Notes: generated by a model not told the origin, from the letters alone. 64,000 nucleotides of DNA from Acinetobacter sp. Marseille-Q1618 (GCF_902809855.1 NZ_CADDWJ010000002.1:1054001-1118000); one strand, 5' to 3'; shown: positions 48,192 through 57,554, numbered from the stretch's first letter. A program made the numbers and translations.

Positions 48192-49397
48192 ATGCCTGCA
48201 TATCAATTTACTGCCATTGATGCTTCAGGAAAGCAGCAAAAAGGCGTGTTGGAGGGAGATTCAGCACGTCAAATACGACAACAATTGCGGGACAAAGAAT
48301 GGATTCCTGTCACGGTTGATGCTGTTGAGCAAAAAGATAAAACCAAAAGTTCGGGCTTATTTCAGAAAAAGTTTTCAGCTTATGATCTGGCTTTGATGAC
48401 ACGTCAGCTTTCGGTGCTGGTCGCAGCCTCTATTCCCTTAGAAGAGGCTTTGCGTGCAGTTGCCAAGCAAAGTGAAAAAGCACATGTGCAAAACTTACTC
48501 TTGGCGGTACGTGCTAAAGTTTTGGAAGGACACTCCTTAGCACAAGCCATGCAGCAGTCAGGACGCTTTCCTGATTTATATATTGCAACGGTTGCCGCAG
48601 GTGAGCGCTCAGGACATTTAGATTTAATTTTAGATCAATTGTCTGATTACACAGAAAACCGTTTTGCCATGCAAAAGAAAGTACAAGGTGCCATGATTTA
48701 CCCGATCATTTTGATGCTGATGTCTTTTGGTATTGTGATGGGTTTGATGACGTATGTCGTGCCTGACATCGTTAAAACTTTTGATCAAAGTAAGCAAGCG
48801 TTGCCTTGGATAACTGTCGCTTTAATGAAAGCCAGTGACTTTATCCGCACGTCATGGCCATTTGTGTTAGTGGCAAGTGTATTGGGACTGATTCTACTGG
48901 TACGTTTTTTAAAGACTCAAGCAGGGCATTATGCTTTTGACCGTTTAACACTCAAACTGCCATTATTTGGTAAATTATCACGTGGTATAAACTCAGCACG
49001 CTTTGCCAGTACCTTGTCGATCTTAACAAAATCAGGTGTACCCTTAGTCGATGCTCTAAAAATTGGGGCAGCCGTGAGTAGCAACTGGGTCATTCGAGAT
49101 GCGGTGAATATTGCTGCTGAAAAAGTCACAGAAGGTGGAAACTTGGCAACACAATTAGAGCGTTGTGGCTATTTCCCCCCGATGATGGTGCAAATGATTA
49201 AAAGTGGTGAAGCTTCAGGCGAGCTAGATCGGATGCTAGAACGTGCATCGAATATGCAGGATCGAGAAGTGACGACTTTTATTTCAACATTATTGGCATT
49301 GTTAGAACCGTTAATGTTGGTGTTTATGGCGGGTATTGTTTTGGTGATCGTGATTGCAGTAATGTTGCCAATCGTCAATATGAACAATATGATTTAA
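48192..49397 (+). CDS. gspF: Type II secretion inner-membrane platform protein GspF
   Basis: GspF is the polytopic inner-membrane protein of the type II secretion machine, linking the GspE ATPase to pseudopilus growth. The 401 residues have the N-terminal PAYQFTAIDASGKQQKGVLEGDSARQIRQQL, two homologous GspF domains (about 70-190 and 270-395, each beginning near LALMTRQLSVLVAASIPLEEALRAV and ARFASTLSILTKSGVPLVDALKIG) and three membrane segments. gspG follows; other gsp genes are absent here, in line with the scattered T2SS genes of Acinetobacter. Confidence 0.95.
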   Translation: MPAYQFTAIDASGKQQKGVLEGDSARQIRQQLRDKEWIPVTVDAVEQKDKTKSSGLFQKKFSAYDLALMTRQLSVLVAASIPLEEALRAVAKQSEKAHVQNLLLAVRAKVLEGHSLAQAMQQSGRFPDLYIATVAAGERSGHLDLILDQLSDYTENRFAMQKKVQGAMIYPIILMLMSFGIVMGLMTYVVPDIVKTFDQSKQALPWITVALMKASDFIRTSWPFVLVASVLGLILLVRFLKTQAGHYAFDRLTLKLPLFGKLSRGINSARFASTLSILTKSGVPLVDALKIGAAVSSNWVIRDAVNIAAEKVTEGGNLATQLERCGYFPPMMVQMIKSGEASGELDRMLERASNMQDREVTTFISTLLALLEPLMLVFMAGIVLVIVIAVMLPIVNMNNMI

Positions 49398-49447
49398 GCC
49401 AAGAATTTAATTATTTTTATAATGAATTGTGTAAAGAGAGAATTGCA

Positions 49448-49885
49448 ATGCAACGGAAAATGAAGAGCAACAAACAATCGGGTTTTACACTCATTGAAGT
49501 GATGGTAGTGATCGTGATTTTGGGTGTTTTAGCGGCATTGATTGTACCCAATGTGATGGGACGAGGTGAGAAAGCCAAAGTGGATACCACGAAGATTACC
49601 TTAAAAGGCGTTGCAGGTGCTTTAGATCAATATAAATTGGACAATGGGCATTTTCCAAACACACAAGAAGGCGGTTTGGATGCCTTGGTGAATCAACCTG
49701 CAAATGCTAAAAACTGGATGCCAGGCGGGTATTTAAAAGGTGGTTATCCAAAAGACAGTTGGGAAAATGATGTGCAATATGTCATCCCAGGTTCTGAAGG
49801 TCGTCCATTCGATTTATATTCTTTTGGTGCTGATGGTAAACAAGGTGGTGAAGGTAATGATGCTGATATTTATTACACGCCTTAA
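49448..49885 (+). CDS. gspG: Type II secretion major pseudopilin GspG
   Basis: GspG polymerises into the pseudopilus that pushes substrates through the outer-membrane secretin. The prepilin leader ends in KQSG, and cleavage before FTLIEVMVVIVILGVLAALIVPNVMGRGEKA yields the methylated Phe, with Glu at +5 as required. The C-terminal KDSWENDVQYVIPGSEGRPFDLYSFGADGKQGGEGNDADI is the Ca-binding GspG signature. I start at MQRKMKSN (145 residues) because AGAGAG precedes it; a TTG 21 bases upstream is less likely. Confidence 0.95.
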   Translation: MQRKMKSNKQSGFTLIEVMVVIVILGVLAALIVPNVMGRGEKAKVDTTKITLKGVAGALDQYKLDNGHFPNTQEGGLDALVNQPANAKNWMPGGYLKGGYPKDSWENDVQYVIPGSEGRPFDLYSFGADGKQGGEGNDADIYYTP

Positions 49886-49910
49886 TGCTTGACTTAAAAT
49901 CATGGAATAA

Positions 49911-49953
49911 ATCACTTCACTGAATCGTATAAATCAATATTGAGTGAAGTGAT
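49911..49953. repeat. Inverted repeat after gspG
   Basis: ATCACTTCACT (49911-49921) and AGTGAAGTGAT (49943-49953) form a perfect 11-bp stem 25 bases after the gspG stop, with a 21-base AT-rich loop. There is only a short T-stretch after it, so it may terminate weakly or protect the 3' end. The rest of the 270-base gap before the next gene is AT-rich without other signals. Confidence 0.6.
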
Positions 49954-50156
49954 AATGTTTCTTAGTTCTAAAAACAATAATAACACATTGATATTTTTTG
50001 ATAATTTATAAAAATATTTGTTGAGAGATATAGTAAGAATTATTCCCATATTTAATAGTTACAAGAAAGTTAAATTACGGATAAAAATAGACTTTTTATT
50101 TATTTAAAAGCTTGCATAATGTTCTTTAAAGGCGACCAAATTGCTAGGAGAATAGG

Positions 50157-50492
50157 ATGAAAGCATTATTTTTATCAGATGAAATTAATCAATTTCATTG
50201 GTCTATGCTCAAATCTGTTCTTTTGATTTTGAGTTTATTGCCGATGAGTCAGATTTTTTTAAATGTTTGGCAAGACTTAGATGCCAATAGCCAAATTATG
50301 ATGGGTTTTTTAGGCGTAAGTGTATTTAGTGCACTTGCGATTATTAGTTTTTATAGTGCTTTAAATGCCACTGTGTCTAAATTCAATCTTGATGATTTAT
50401 CTGCATTTGACGTAGTTTTATTAAAAATCTATCGTTATTTGCCGATGTTGTTTTTGGCAGGTATGTTGTCTTATTTGGCAACGCAAATTTAA
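50157..50492 (+). CDS. Small membrane protein, unknown function
   Basis: I do not recognise this 111-residue protein. It has three hydrophobic segments (MLKSVLLILSLLPMSQIFL, IMMGFLGVSVFSALAIISFYSAL, LKIYRYLPMLFLAGMLSYLA) and few charges. AGGAGAATAGG precedes the ATG, so translation is credible. It follows gspFG by 270 bases on the same strand but shows no secretion-related motif. Confidence 0.7.
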   Translation: MKALFLSDEINQFHWSMLKSVLLILSLLPMSQIFLNVWQDLDANSQIMMGFLGVSVFSALAIISFYSALNATVSKFNLDDLSAFDVVLLKIYRYLPMLFLAGMLSYLATQI

Positions 50493-50594
50493 GATTTTTG
50501 GGTGTTAAAACCACAGTTAAATGCTGATAATGTAACCCCATGATCAGCATTTTTCATTTGAATTTGATATAAAAATCTTCGTTGAAATAAAAAC

Positions 50595-51023
50595 TTATCC
50601 CAGCTTAAAAAGTATTTTCAATTCATCCCATGTTGGCAGTTCAGGATAATCTGTATGGTGTGTGATTTTCTCCCAAGCTGCTTGTGAAGTCATGCAAAAG
50701 TTAAGTCGTTGTTTGGGGTGAATTTCACTGTCAATCAAACCGAGTGGAATCCACATATAGGGATGTTCTCCGATACGGTTGGGTACAGGTGAGCCACAGT
50801 TTTGACAAAATGATGACGTAAATCCAGTGTCTTTTTTATAGGTTTTGATGTGGTCTTGCCCCATTGTCCATGCAAAATTTTCAACTTTGATCATGGTGGC
50901 GTGATTCGCATGTGTACCTGATTGTTTTCGGCATAAACTGCAATGACATTGGTAAATTAATTCAATATTGTTTAATACCATTTGAAACTGCACACTGCCA
51001 CATAAACATTGTCCATTTAACAT
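50595..51023 (-). CDS. GFA-family zinc protein
   Basis: A 142-residue protein of the GFA (glutathione-dependent formaldehyde-activating-like, CENP-V) family. GQCLCGSVQF, YQCHCSLCRKQSG and SFCQNCGSPVPN supply the Cys of the two zinc sites. Most family members have no proven formaldehyde activity. A second member begins at the right edge of the window. It is divergent from csaA, with about 85 bases between. Confidence 0.9.
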   Translation of the reverse strand: MLNGQCLCGSVQFQMVLNNIELIYQCHCSLCRKQSGTHANHATMIKVENFAWTMGQDHIKTYKKDTGFTSSFCQNCGSPVPNRIGEHPYMWIPLGLIDSEIHPKQRLNFCMTSQAAWEKITHHTDYPELPTWDELKILFKLG

Positions 51024-51109
51024 GATGTATTGTCCGTTTTGCCTTAAGTGTTATTTTTGTTGTTGCTTAAAATAGCACAGAGAAGATGAAAAAATGAAAG
51101 TAAGGTGAA

Positions 51110-51451
51110 ATGATGCAACAAATTGAATGGGATGACTTTCTAAAAGTTGAATTGCGAGTTGGAAAAATTATATCCGCAGAAGTTTTTAGCAAAGCACGCA
51201 AACCTGCTTATATTCTACATGTTGATTTTGGGTCTGAGCTTGGCATTAAAAAGTCTAGTGCTCAAATTACAGATTTATATTCAGTTGAAGATTTGATTGG
51301 AAAACTGGTGGTTGCAGTGGTCAATTTCCCCAAAAAACAAATTGGTTCGATCCAGTCAGAATGTTTAGTCACGGGTTTTCATAATGTCGATGGGCATGTA
51401 GCACTTTGTATGCCTGATGCTGATGTACCGTTGGGCACAAAGTTATTATAA
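51110..51451 (+). CDS. csaA: tRNA-binding protein CsaA
   Basis: CsaA is a dimeric OB-fold protein with export-related chaperone and tRNA-binding activity in Bacillus. The 113 residues cover the whole fold: FLKVELRVGKIISAEVF, KPAYILHVDFGSELGIKKSSAQIT and LVVAVVNFPKKQIGSIQSECLVTGFHN are the family motifs. AAGGTGAA precedes the ATG; the next codon is also ATG. A bidirectional terminator separates it from convergent lnt. Confidence 0.92.
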   Translation: MMQQIEWDDFLKVELRVGKIISAEVFSKARKPAYILHVDFGSELGIKKSSAQITDLYSVEDLIGKLVVAVVNFPKKQIGSIQSECLVTGFHNVDGHVALCMPDADVPLGTKLL

Positions 51452-51458
51452 GTTATAA

Positions 51459-51483
51459 AAAAACCTCTCTTAGAGAGGTTTTT
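51459..51483. terminator. Bidirectional terminator between csaA and lnt
   Basis: AAAAACCTCTC (51459-51469) and GAGAGGTTTTT (51473-51483) form an 11-bp perfect stem with loop TTA, between the stops of two convergent genes. Confidence 0.92.
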
Positions 51484-51487
51484 GAGT

Positions 51488-53047
51488 TTATCGTCTAGAT
51501 TTAAAACTGACATCGACTTTACGTGGACGATAAATCCATCCCACAATTAATAAAAGCAATGACAAAATTAAAATCGGCCAATCACTTAAACGAGTATATA
51601 AAGTTTCACCTTGCATCGCAGGTAAATCACCACGTAACACCGCTTTTTGATCGATTGGAGCTTGTTTCACAATATGTCCATTATGATCAATAAAAGCAGT
51701 TACGCCAGTATTGGTGGCACGAATAAACCAACGCCCATTTTCTTTGGCACGCATTTGTACCATTTGTAAATGTTGTTGTGGGCCTGCTGTACCTGTAAAC
51801 CAAGCATCATTTGAGACTGTCACTAAAAAGTCACTGTTTTCTGCATTACGGCGAGTCAGATTCGGATAGGCAACTTCATAACAAACCGCTGCTGCGAGTT
51901 TATGGTCTTTGATCTTAAATGGTTTTTGATCACTTTCACCACGAGAAAAACCACTCATTGAAGGGTCATTTTGCAAAGCAGGTAGCACCCAACTGAGTAA
52001 ACCTGACAGTGGAATGTATTCCCCAAATGGTACTAAGCGTTGCTTTTTATACAAACCTGAAGAATCTGCACCCGATGCCATCATACTGTTGTAATACATC
52101 GGCTGACCGACTTGCTTTGACTCTTTTAAATCCCAGTATGGAATGCCTGTAACCCATGCTGAACCCGTTTGTTTGGCTCTTTGATCCATCATGTTTAAGA
52201 AATCAGGGATATCACTTTGAAACAGTGGAATCGAAGATTCGGGCCAAACAATCAGATCACGTCCCCATTCATTTCGGGTAAGGTCAACATAAATCTGTAA
52301 AGTTTTAATTTGATATTCTGTTAGCCATTTTAAATCTTGTGGAATATTGCCTTGAATCAGTGAAACACTAAGAGGCTTTTCAGCTTTTGGTTGTACGAAA
52401 TTCAGGAATGAAGCACCCCACGCACCAAGCAATAACAAGGCAGAAGGAATAATCCAAATCAGTTTGCGATGTAAAACCTCAACTAAAGCACAGGCTAAAA
52501 TGATCACCACAAAAGACACAGCAAACACACCAAACAACGGTGCATAACTGTCTAAGAAGCGTTCAGTAAAAGCATAACCTGCAAACAACCACGGAAAGCC
52601 TGTGAAAACCCAAGTTTTCGCCCATTCAAATGCCACCCAAAGCGGTGCAAAGGTCAAAGGTGTTTCTGGGAAAAAACGTCGATACAACCATGTTTGTACT
52701 GCGGTAAATAAACCCATCACCAAAGCCATGATCGCAATCATTAAGACGCTTAAAACAGCGTTGGTGTCTCCATAGGTATGGATTGAGGTATAGAGCCAAA
52801 ATGCGCCAACAAACCATAAACCAAAACCGTAACTCCAACCCAAAAACAAAGCTTGTTTTGGATTACGTCCTTTTAAGCAGGCATAGAGTAAAGCAGGTGA
52901 TAAAATTGCCAACCACCACCAATGAAAAGGTGCGAGTGCAAAACTAAATACCGCACCTGAGATGAGGCTAATTAAAAACGGAATAATAAAAGGAAGTTGC
53001 TTTTGTTGTTCTGATGGTTTTAGCAATTTGTCAAAATAGGCTCTCAT
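51488..53047 (-). CDS. lnt: Apolipoprotein N-acyltransferase
   Basis: Lnt adds the third acyl chain to the N-terminal Cys of lipoproteins, from phosphatidylethanolamine, at the periplasmic face of the inner membrane. The 519 residues include about six N-terminal membrane segments and a nitrilase-type domain with the Glu of VWPESSIPLF, the Lys of KKQRLVPFGEYIPL and the Cys of AAVCYEVAYPN. One membrane segment closes the protein. It overlaps corC by 4 bases (ATGA), the usual corC-lnt order. Confidence 0.96.
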   Translation of the reverse strand: MRAYFDKLLKPSEQQKQLPFIIPFLISLISGAVFSFALAPFHWWWLAILSPALLYACLKGRNPKQALFLGWSYGFGLWFVGAFWLYTSIHTYGDTNAVLSVLMIAIMALVMGLFTAVQTWLYRRFFPETPLTFAPLWVAFEWAKTWVFTGFPWLFAGYAFTERFLDSYAPLFGVFAVSFVVIILACALVEVLHRKLIWIIPSALLLLGAWGASFLNFVQPKAEKPLSVSLIQGNIPQDLKWLTEYQIKTLQIYVDLTRNEWGRDLIVWPESSIPLFQSDIPDFLNMMDQRAKQTGSAWVTGIPYWDLKESKQVGQPMYYNSMMASGADSSGLYKKQRLVPFGEYIPLSGLLSWVLPALQNDPSMSGFSRGESDQKPFKIKDHKLAAAVCYEVAYPNLTRRNAENSDFLVTVSNDAWFTGTAGPQQHLQMVQMRAKENGRWFIRATNTGVTAFIDHNGHIVKQAPIDQKAVLRGDLPAMQGETLYTRLSDWPILILSLLLLIVGWIYRPRKVDVSFKSRR

Positions 53048-53883
53048 TTACGTACAGCTCGAATCAGATGAATAGTGCGGGCATCTGCTTCAATAATGGT
53101 AAATTGCCAAGCATCAAGTTCAATCACTTGACCTTGTAAATCACTCACCAAGCCAATTTCTTGAAGCAATAGACCGCCCATAGTTTCTACTTCATCGTCA
53201 GAAAAATCAGCATCTAAAACATTGTTAAAGTGTTCGATTGGTGTAAGCGCTTGTACAATCCATGCATTGGCTGTGTTATGTGACGGATCAGGAAGGATAA
53301 ATTGCGCTTCTTCATCGACATTGTCGTGTTCGTCTTCAATTTCGCCTACGATTTCTTCTAAAATATCTTCTAAGGTGACCAAACCTGCGGTTGAACCATA
53401 TTCATCAATCACAATCGCAATATGCGTTTGGGTATTTTTTAACATACGTAGCACTTGGTCAGAACGTGCGCTTTCAGGTACAAACAAAGGCTGACGCATA
53501 ATGCTATGCACATCGACTTTAGTGGTGCGATCAGTTAAGTAAGGCAATAAATCTTTGGCAAGCAAAATACCCACCACATTTTCAGGTTGATCTGCTGAAA
53601 ATACAGGAAAACGAGAATGCGCAGATTCAATCAAAACATGCAAAATATCGAGCAACTGATCATCTTCTTGCAAGCTGATCATTGCAGTACGTGGGGTCAT
53701 AACTTCACGAATTTTTGTTGCAGGAAGGTCTAAAACGCCTTCTAACATGGCAACAGTATCGGGTTCTAAAAAACGACGTGAATCTTGTACTAGTTTTAGC
53801 AGTTCATCGCGTGTTTCGGGTGCAGTGCCTAACCATTTGCGTAAGCCACGCATTCCCCACGACGTGCCTGATTCCTCGTGCAT
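53044..53883 (-). CDS. corC: CorC/HlyC-family CBS-domain protein
   Basis: A 279-residue soluble protein with two CBS domains (about 65-185: REVMTPRTAMISLQEDDQLLDILHVLIESAHSRFPVF ... HIAIVIDEYGSTAGLVTLEDILEEIVGEIEDEHD) and a C-terminal CorC/HlyC domain (about 195-279). The family has been linked to Mg/Co efflux, but its exact role, with lnt as constant neighbour, is unclear. The 4-base overlap with lnt implies translational coupling. There are no membrane segments here. Confidence 0.92.
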   Translation of the reverse strand: MHEESGTSWGMRGLRKWLGTAPETRDELLKLVQDSRRFLEPDTVAMLEGVLDLPATKIREVMTPRTAMISLQEDDQLLDILHVLIESAHSRFPVFSADQPENVVGILLAKDLLPYLTDRTTKVDVHSIMRQPLFVPESARSDQVLRMLKNTQTHIAIVIDEYGSTAGLVTLEDILEEIVGEIEDEHDNVDEEAQFILPDPSHNTANAWIVQALTPIEHFNNVLDADFSDDEVETMGGLLLQEIGLVSDLQGQVIELDAWQFTIIEADARTIHLIRAVRK

Positions 53884-54074
53884 GATCTTTCCTAAAGACT
53901 CTAAATATCAAATAATCGAATTTTTATCATACCTTAGAAAATACAGATGTCTATCGAATAAATGCATTGATTCCATGAAACAATGCGTCATTTTGTAGAG
54001 AAATTACAGCGCTTATTCATAAATTGAGTTTGTGTTAAAATTCAATGACTATTTTTCTGATTTTGAGAATAAAC

Positions 54075-54332
54075 ATGTCTGAACAGTTGCCTATACCGAG
54101 CATTCAACTGAATACACGTGGTTTGCGTTGTCCTGAGCCTGTGATGATGTTACATCAAGCTATTCGTAAATCTAAATCAGGCGATGTGGTTGAAGTTTTT
54201 GCAACGGATAATTCAACTTCTTGGGATATTCCAAAGTTTTGTATGCACTTAGGACATGAATTACTCTTGCAAGAAGAAAAACTCGATGAAAATGGTAATA
54301 AAGAGTTTCATTATTTGGTACAAAAAGGTTAA
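54075..54332 (+). CDS. tusA: Sulfurtransferase TusA
   Basis: TusA passes persulphide sulphur from IscS toward tRNA 2-thiouridine and other pathways. The 85-residue protein has the key Cys in LNTRGLRCPEPVMMLHQAIRK and the downstream FATDNSTSWDIPKFCMHLGHELL typical of the two-layer fold. I start at MSEQLPIP, where GAGAATAAAC precedes the ATG; an upstream ATG at 54045 would add ten residues without support. Confidence 0.94.
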   Translation: MSEQLPIPSIQLNTRGLRCPEPVMMLHQAIRKSKSGDVVEVFATDNSTSWDIPKFCMHLGHELLLQEEKLDENGNKEFHYLVQKG

Positions 54333-54397
54333 AAGCAGCTTTGAAATTTTAAAGTTGTTAAATCTAACATTCATTTCAATAAAAATACGCATATCAC

Positions 54398-54949
54398 ATG
54401 CACCGAATGAGAAAAAGAACAGCTTTATTATTTACTTTAATGACTTTGAGCGTCCTGCAATCTGTCTGGGCGAAACCGTGCGCGCTTCCAATGCAACAAA
54501 TTGAAGTGGCGGGTATTCGACTGGCACAACCTATTTCTGAGTTTCAAAAGCAACATCCGACAGCAAGTGTCGAGGTATTAGGTGATGACCATGAGCGTTT
54601 TGAGTTTAAAAATGGGGTAGATGAGCTTGTCAAAAAAGCAGGCGTGACTTCTTTTGGACACATTGCTTTTGATGATAAAAAGCAGATCATTAGCTCATTT
54701 AGTGCTAGTTTTTTAGATGGTCCTTTGGCAACTTATGAAACAGATCTAGAGCGATTTAAGCAAAATATTTTAAAGCATTCCAATGTGCCGAAAGTGGGAT
54801 GGAAAGCCAAAGACAATGCTTATCTATATAGTTGTCAAGATTATGTAATTAATATTATTCAAGATCATGGCGCAGTAAAATCAGCAGTAGGACCTATAGT
54901 CATGGTATTTAGCAAATATTCAGATATTTGGGAAAGTGTTCAGAAATAA
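54398..54949 (+). CDS. Secreted protein of unknown function
   Basis: I do not recognise this 183-residue protein. It begins with a Sec signal (MRKRTALLFTLMTLSVLQSVWA, cleavage likely after WA). The mature part has two Cys (KPCALP and YSCQDY) that could pair, and an alpha/beta composition with the LAQPISEFQKQHPTASVE segment. It follows tusA by 65 bases but shares no evident function. Two ATGs three codons apart are possible starts; neither has a good ribosome-binding site. Confidence 0.75.
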   Translation: MHRMRKRTALLFTLMTLSVLQSVWAKPCALPMQQIEVAGIRLAQPISEFQKQHPTASVEVLGDDHERFEFKNGVDELVKKAGVTSFGHIAFDDKKQIISSFSASFLDGPLATYETDLERFKQNILKHSNVPKVGWKAKDNAYLYSCQDYVINIIQDHGAVKSAVGPIVMVFSKYSDIWESVQK

Positions 54950-54950
54950 A

Positions 54951-54981
54951 AAATACCCCGATTGTATCGAGGTATTTTATC
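54951..54981. terminator. Terminator between the secreted-protein gene and ETF-QO
   Basis: AAATACCCCGAT (54951-54962) pairs with ATCGAGGTATTT (54966-54977), with one mismatch, followed by TTATC. It lies just beyond the stop at 54949 and can also serve the convergent ETF-QO gene. Confidence 0.75.
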
Positions 54982-55026
54982 TAACTGGTATTAATCAGCT
55001 ATCCAAATTACATATTTGGATACTCA

Positions 55027-56739
55027 TTACATATTCGGGTAATTCGGACCACCACCACCCTCAGGCGTTACCCAAGTGATATTTTGTGAAGGATCTTTAA
55101 TATCACACGTCTTACAGTGGACACAGTTTGCTGCGTTGATTTGGAAACGCTTAGAGCCGTCATCATTTTCCATGATTTCATAAACCCCAGCAGGGCAGTA
55201 GCGCTGAGCTGGCTCGTCCCACTTTGGTAAGTTTACATTTACAGGAATTGTTGGATCAATCAGCTTCAAATGTGCAGGTTGATTTTCTTCATGTACAGTA
55301 TTCGATACAAATACCGAAGACAAACGATCAAATGTCAACTTACCATCTGGTTTTGGATAGTTTGGTTTGAATGTCGACGCATCTACAGTTTTTAAGGCAC
55401 TGAAGTCAGGCACTAAATCATGTAATGTGAATGGTACTTTAAAGATATTTTGATCAATAAAGTTAAATGCGCCACCCATCCATAAACCGAATTTGTGCAT
55501 TGCTGGGCCAAAGTTACGTGAACGATATAACTCTTCTTTTAACCAGCTATTGTCAAATTTTTCAGTATAAGCAGTAAGTTCTTTAATAAAGAAGTCTTCG
55601 CCTTCAACCACACGTGCGTAGCCAACTTCACCACCTTTGGCAACACCTGCTTGAATCGCTTCAAATACAGCCTCACCACACAGCATGCCTGATTTCATCG
55701 CCGTGTGAGAGCCTTTGATTTTAGCAAAGTTCAAGAAACCTGCATCATCACCAATTAAGCAACCGCCTGGGAACGTCAATTTAGGCAGAGAGTTTAAACC
55801 ACCTTTTACAACAGCACGTGCGCCATAAGAAATACGCTTACCACCTTCAAGGTATTGCTTGATTAGTGGATGAGTTTTCCAACGCTGCATTTCCATAAAT
55901 GGATACATGTGTGGGTTGGTATAAGATAAATCAGTGATCATTCCCAAAGTCACTTGGTTATTTTCAGCGTGATATAACCACCAGCCACCTGTAGAACCTG
56001 TTTCAGACAACGGCCAACCTGAACCATGCATCACCAAACCTGGTTTATGTTTTGTAGGATCGATTTCCCAAAGTTCTTTGATACCGATCCCATAATGTTG
56101 TGGGTCAGCATTTTTATCAAGGTCGTATTTTGCAATCAGACGTTTACCTAAATGACCACGGCAACCTTCTGCAAATAATGTATATTTGGCATGCAATTCA
56201 TAACCTGGAGTAAAGTTGTGTGTTGGCTCACCATCTTTACCAATACCCATATCACCTGTTTGGATGCCTTTTACTGAACCATCTTCATGATAAAGTACTT
56301 CAGACGCTGCAAAGCCTGGGAAAATAGAGACTTCTAATTCTTCAGCCTTTGTGCCTAACCAACGCACCACATTTCCGAGAGAAATCACATAATTTCCATC
56401 GTTATGCATGGTTTTAGGTACCATCCAATGCGGTGCTTCTTGTGATTTTTCTGCAGACATTAAGAAATAAGTTTTGTCTTCAGTCACAGGCACATTTAAA
56501 GGTGCACCTTCTTCTTTCCAATTTGGGAAAAGTTCATTGATTGCACGAGGTTCAAGTACAGCACCAGATAAGATATGCGCACCAACTTCAGAGCCTTTTT
56601 CAACCACACAGACGGAAAGGTCTGGAAGGTTGTTCTCAATTGCTAATTGACGAATTTTAATCGCAGCAGAAAGACCCGCAGGACCTGCGCCTACGATCAC
56701 TACGTCAAACTCCATCGATTCACGTTCGATGTGTTCCAT
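55027..56739 (-). CDS. Electron transfer flavoprotein:ubiquinone oxidoreductase
   Basis: ETF-QO takes electrons from ETF, reduced by acyl-CoA and other dehydrogenases, and passes them to ubiquinone at the membrane. The 570 residues show the N-terminal FAD motif VVIVGAGPAGLSAAIKIR (about 14-31), the quinone- and membrane-binding middle, and the C-terminal [4Fe-4S] Cys set: CPAGVYEI and NCVHCKTCDIKDPSQNITWVTPEGGGGPNYP. AGGAG precedes the ATG. It is a single gene here, without etfAB, and has a recognisable promoter. Confidence 0.97.
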   Translation of the reverse strand: MEHIERESMEFDVVIVGAGPAGLSAAIKIRQLAIENNLPDLSVCVVEKGSEVGAHILSGAVLEPRAINELFPNWKEEGAPLNVPVTEDKTYFLMSAEKSQEAPHWMVPKTMHNDGNYVISLGNVVRWLGTKAEELEVSIFPGFAASEVLYHEDGSVKGIQTGDMGIGKDGEPTHNFTPGYELHAKYTLFAEGCRGHLGKRLIAKYDLDKNADPQHYGIGIKELWEIDPTKHKPGLVMHGSGWPLSETGSTGGWWLYHAENNQVTLGMITDLSYTNPHMYPFMEMQRWKTHPLIKQYLEGGKRISYGARAVVKGGLNSLPKLTFPGGCLIGDDAGFLNFAKIKGSHTAMKSGMLCGEAVFEAIQAGVAKGGEVGYARVVEGEDFFIKELTAYTEKFDNSWLKEELYRSRNFGPAMHKFGLWMGGAFNFIDQNIFKVPFTLHDLVPDFSALKTVDASTFKPNYPKPDGKLTFDRLSSVFVSNTVHEENQPAHLKLIDPTIPVNVNLPKWDEPAQRYCPAGVYEIMENDDGSKRFQINAANCVHCKTCDIKDPSQNITWVTPEGGGGPNYPNM

Positions 56740-56871
56740 GTAGGACTCCTCATATGTCTAAAGGTGGCAACCGTAGTCATTTCATTATTACAATAAAAAA
56801 ATCGGTGCTGCCATGAGTGTTCTTAATTACGCGGTACAATTCTGTTATCGTACCTTTTATAATGTTGCGCT

Positions 56872-56906
56872 AGTATAGGGATAAACCTTGATCTAGCCAA
56901 TTGGCT
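56872..56906 (-). promoter_or_regulatory. Promoter and palindrome upstream of ETF-QO
   Basis: On the minus strand, TTGGCT (56895-56900), a 17-base spacer and TATACT (56872-56877) form a sigma-70 promoter. The -35 is half of a perfect 12-base palindrome AGCCAATTGGCT (56895-56906), a possible operator. The leader to the start codon would be about 125 bases. Confidence 0.55.
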
Positions 56907-56942
56907 GAGTCGTATTATTTTTTGGTCAGCAAGGCATAAACC

Positions 56943-57554
56943 ATGGTAAATCAAAATAATTCAACATCAGAGGTGAATAAATCACTAGATTCTGATGATA
57001 AAAACTTAATGGACATAGCACAATACCTAAAAGCTGTACAGTTGGGTCACAAAAGGTCAATCCCACCTTTGCAGAAGTGGCAGCCAAAGCATTGTGGCAA
57101 AATGGATTTGTGTGTAAAAGCCAACGGTGAATGGTGGCACGAAGGTCAATTGATTCGTCGGCAAGCCTTACTAGACCTGTTTAGTAGTGTGCTTTGGAAA
57201 GAAAGTGGAAAATTCTACTTAAAAACACCTGTGGAACAAATCGAAATTGAGGTTGAGGATGAGCCTTTATTTGTCAACAATGTTGAACAAGTTGAGATTG
57301 AAAATAAAAAGTATTTACAACTGACCACAACCAATCAAGATGTGATCATTGTTGATGCAGCGCATCCTATTTTTATGCGAGAGTTTCAGGGTGAAGCACG
57401 ACCTTATGTGCATGTACGCTTTGGCATAAATGCCTTGATTCAACGCGCTGCATTTTTTCATTTAATTGAATATGGTGAATTGCTTGAAAATGCGCAAGGC
57501 GACACGATTTTATCGTTAACAAGTGGTGATTTGCACTTGCAATTAGGCACTTGA
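56943..57554 (+). CDS. DUF1285 protein
   Basis: A 203-residue soluble protein of the DUF1285 family. The core PPLQKWQPKHCGKMDLCVKANGEWWHEGQLIRRQALLDLFSSVLWKESGKFYLKTPVEQIEIEVEDEPLFV, residues about 42-112, is the family pattern. The first 40 residues are polar and probably disordered. No function is established. It is divergent from ETF-QO and 50 bases ahead of murI, so it may share that transcript. Confidence 0.85.
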   Translation: MVNQNNSTSEVNKSLDSDDKNLMDIAQYLKAVQLGHKRSIPPLQKWQPKHCGKMDLCVKANGEWWHEGQLIRRQALLDLFSSVLWKESGKFYLKTPVEQIEIEVEDEPLFVNNVEQVEIENKKYLQLTTTNQDVIIVDAAHPIFMREFQGEARPYVHVRFGINALIQRAAFFHLIEYGELLENAQGDTILSLTSGDLHLQLGT

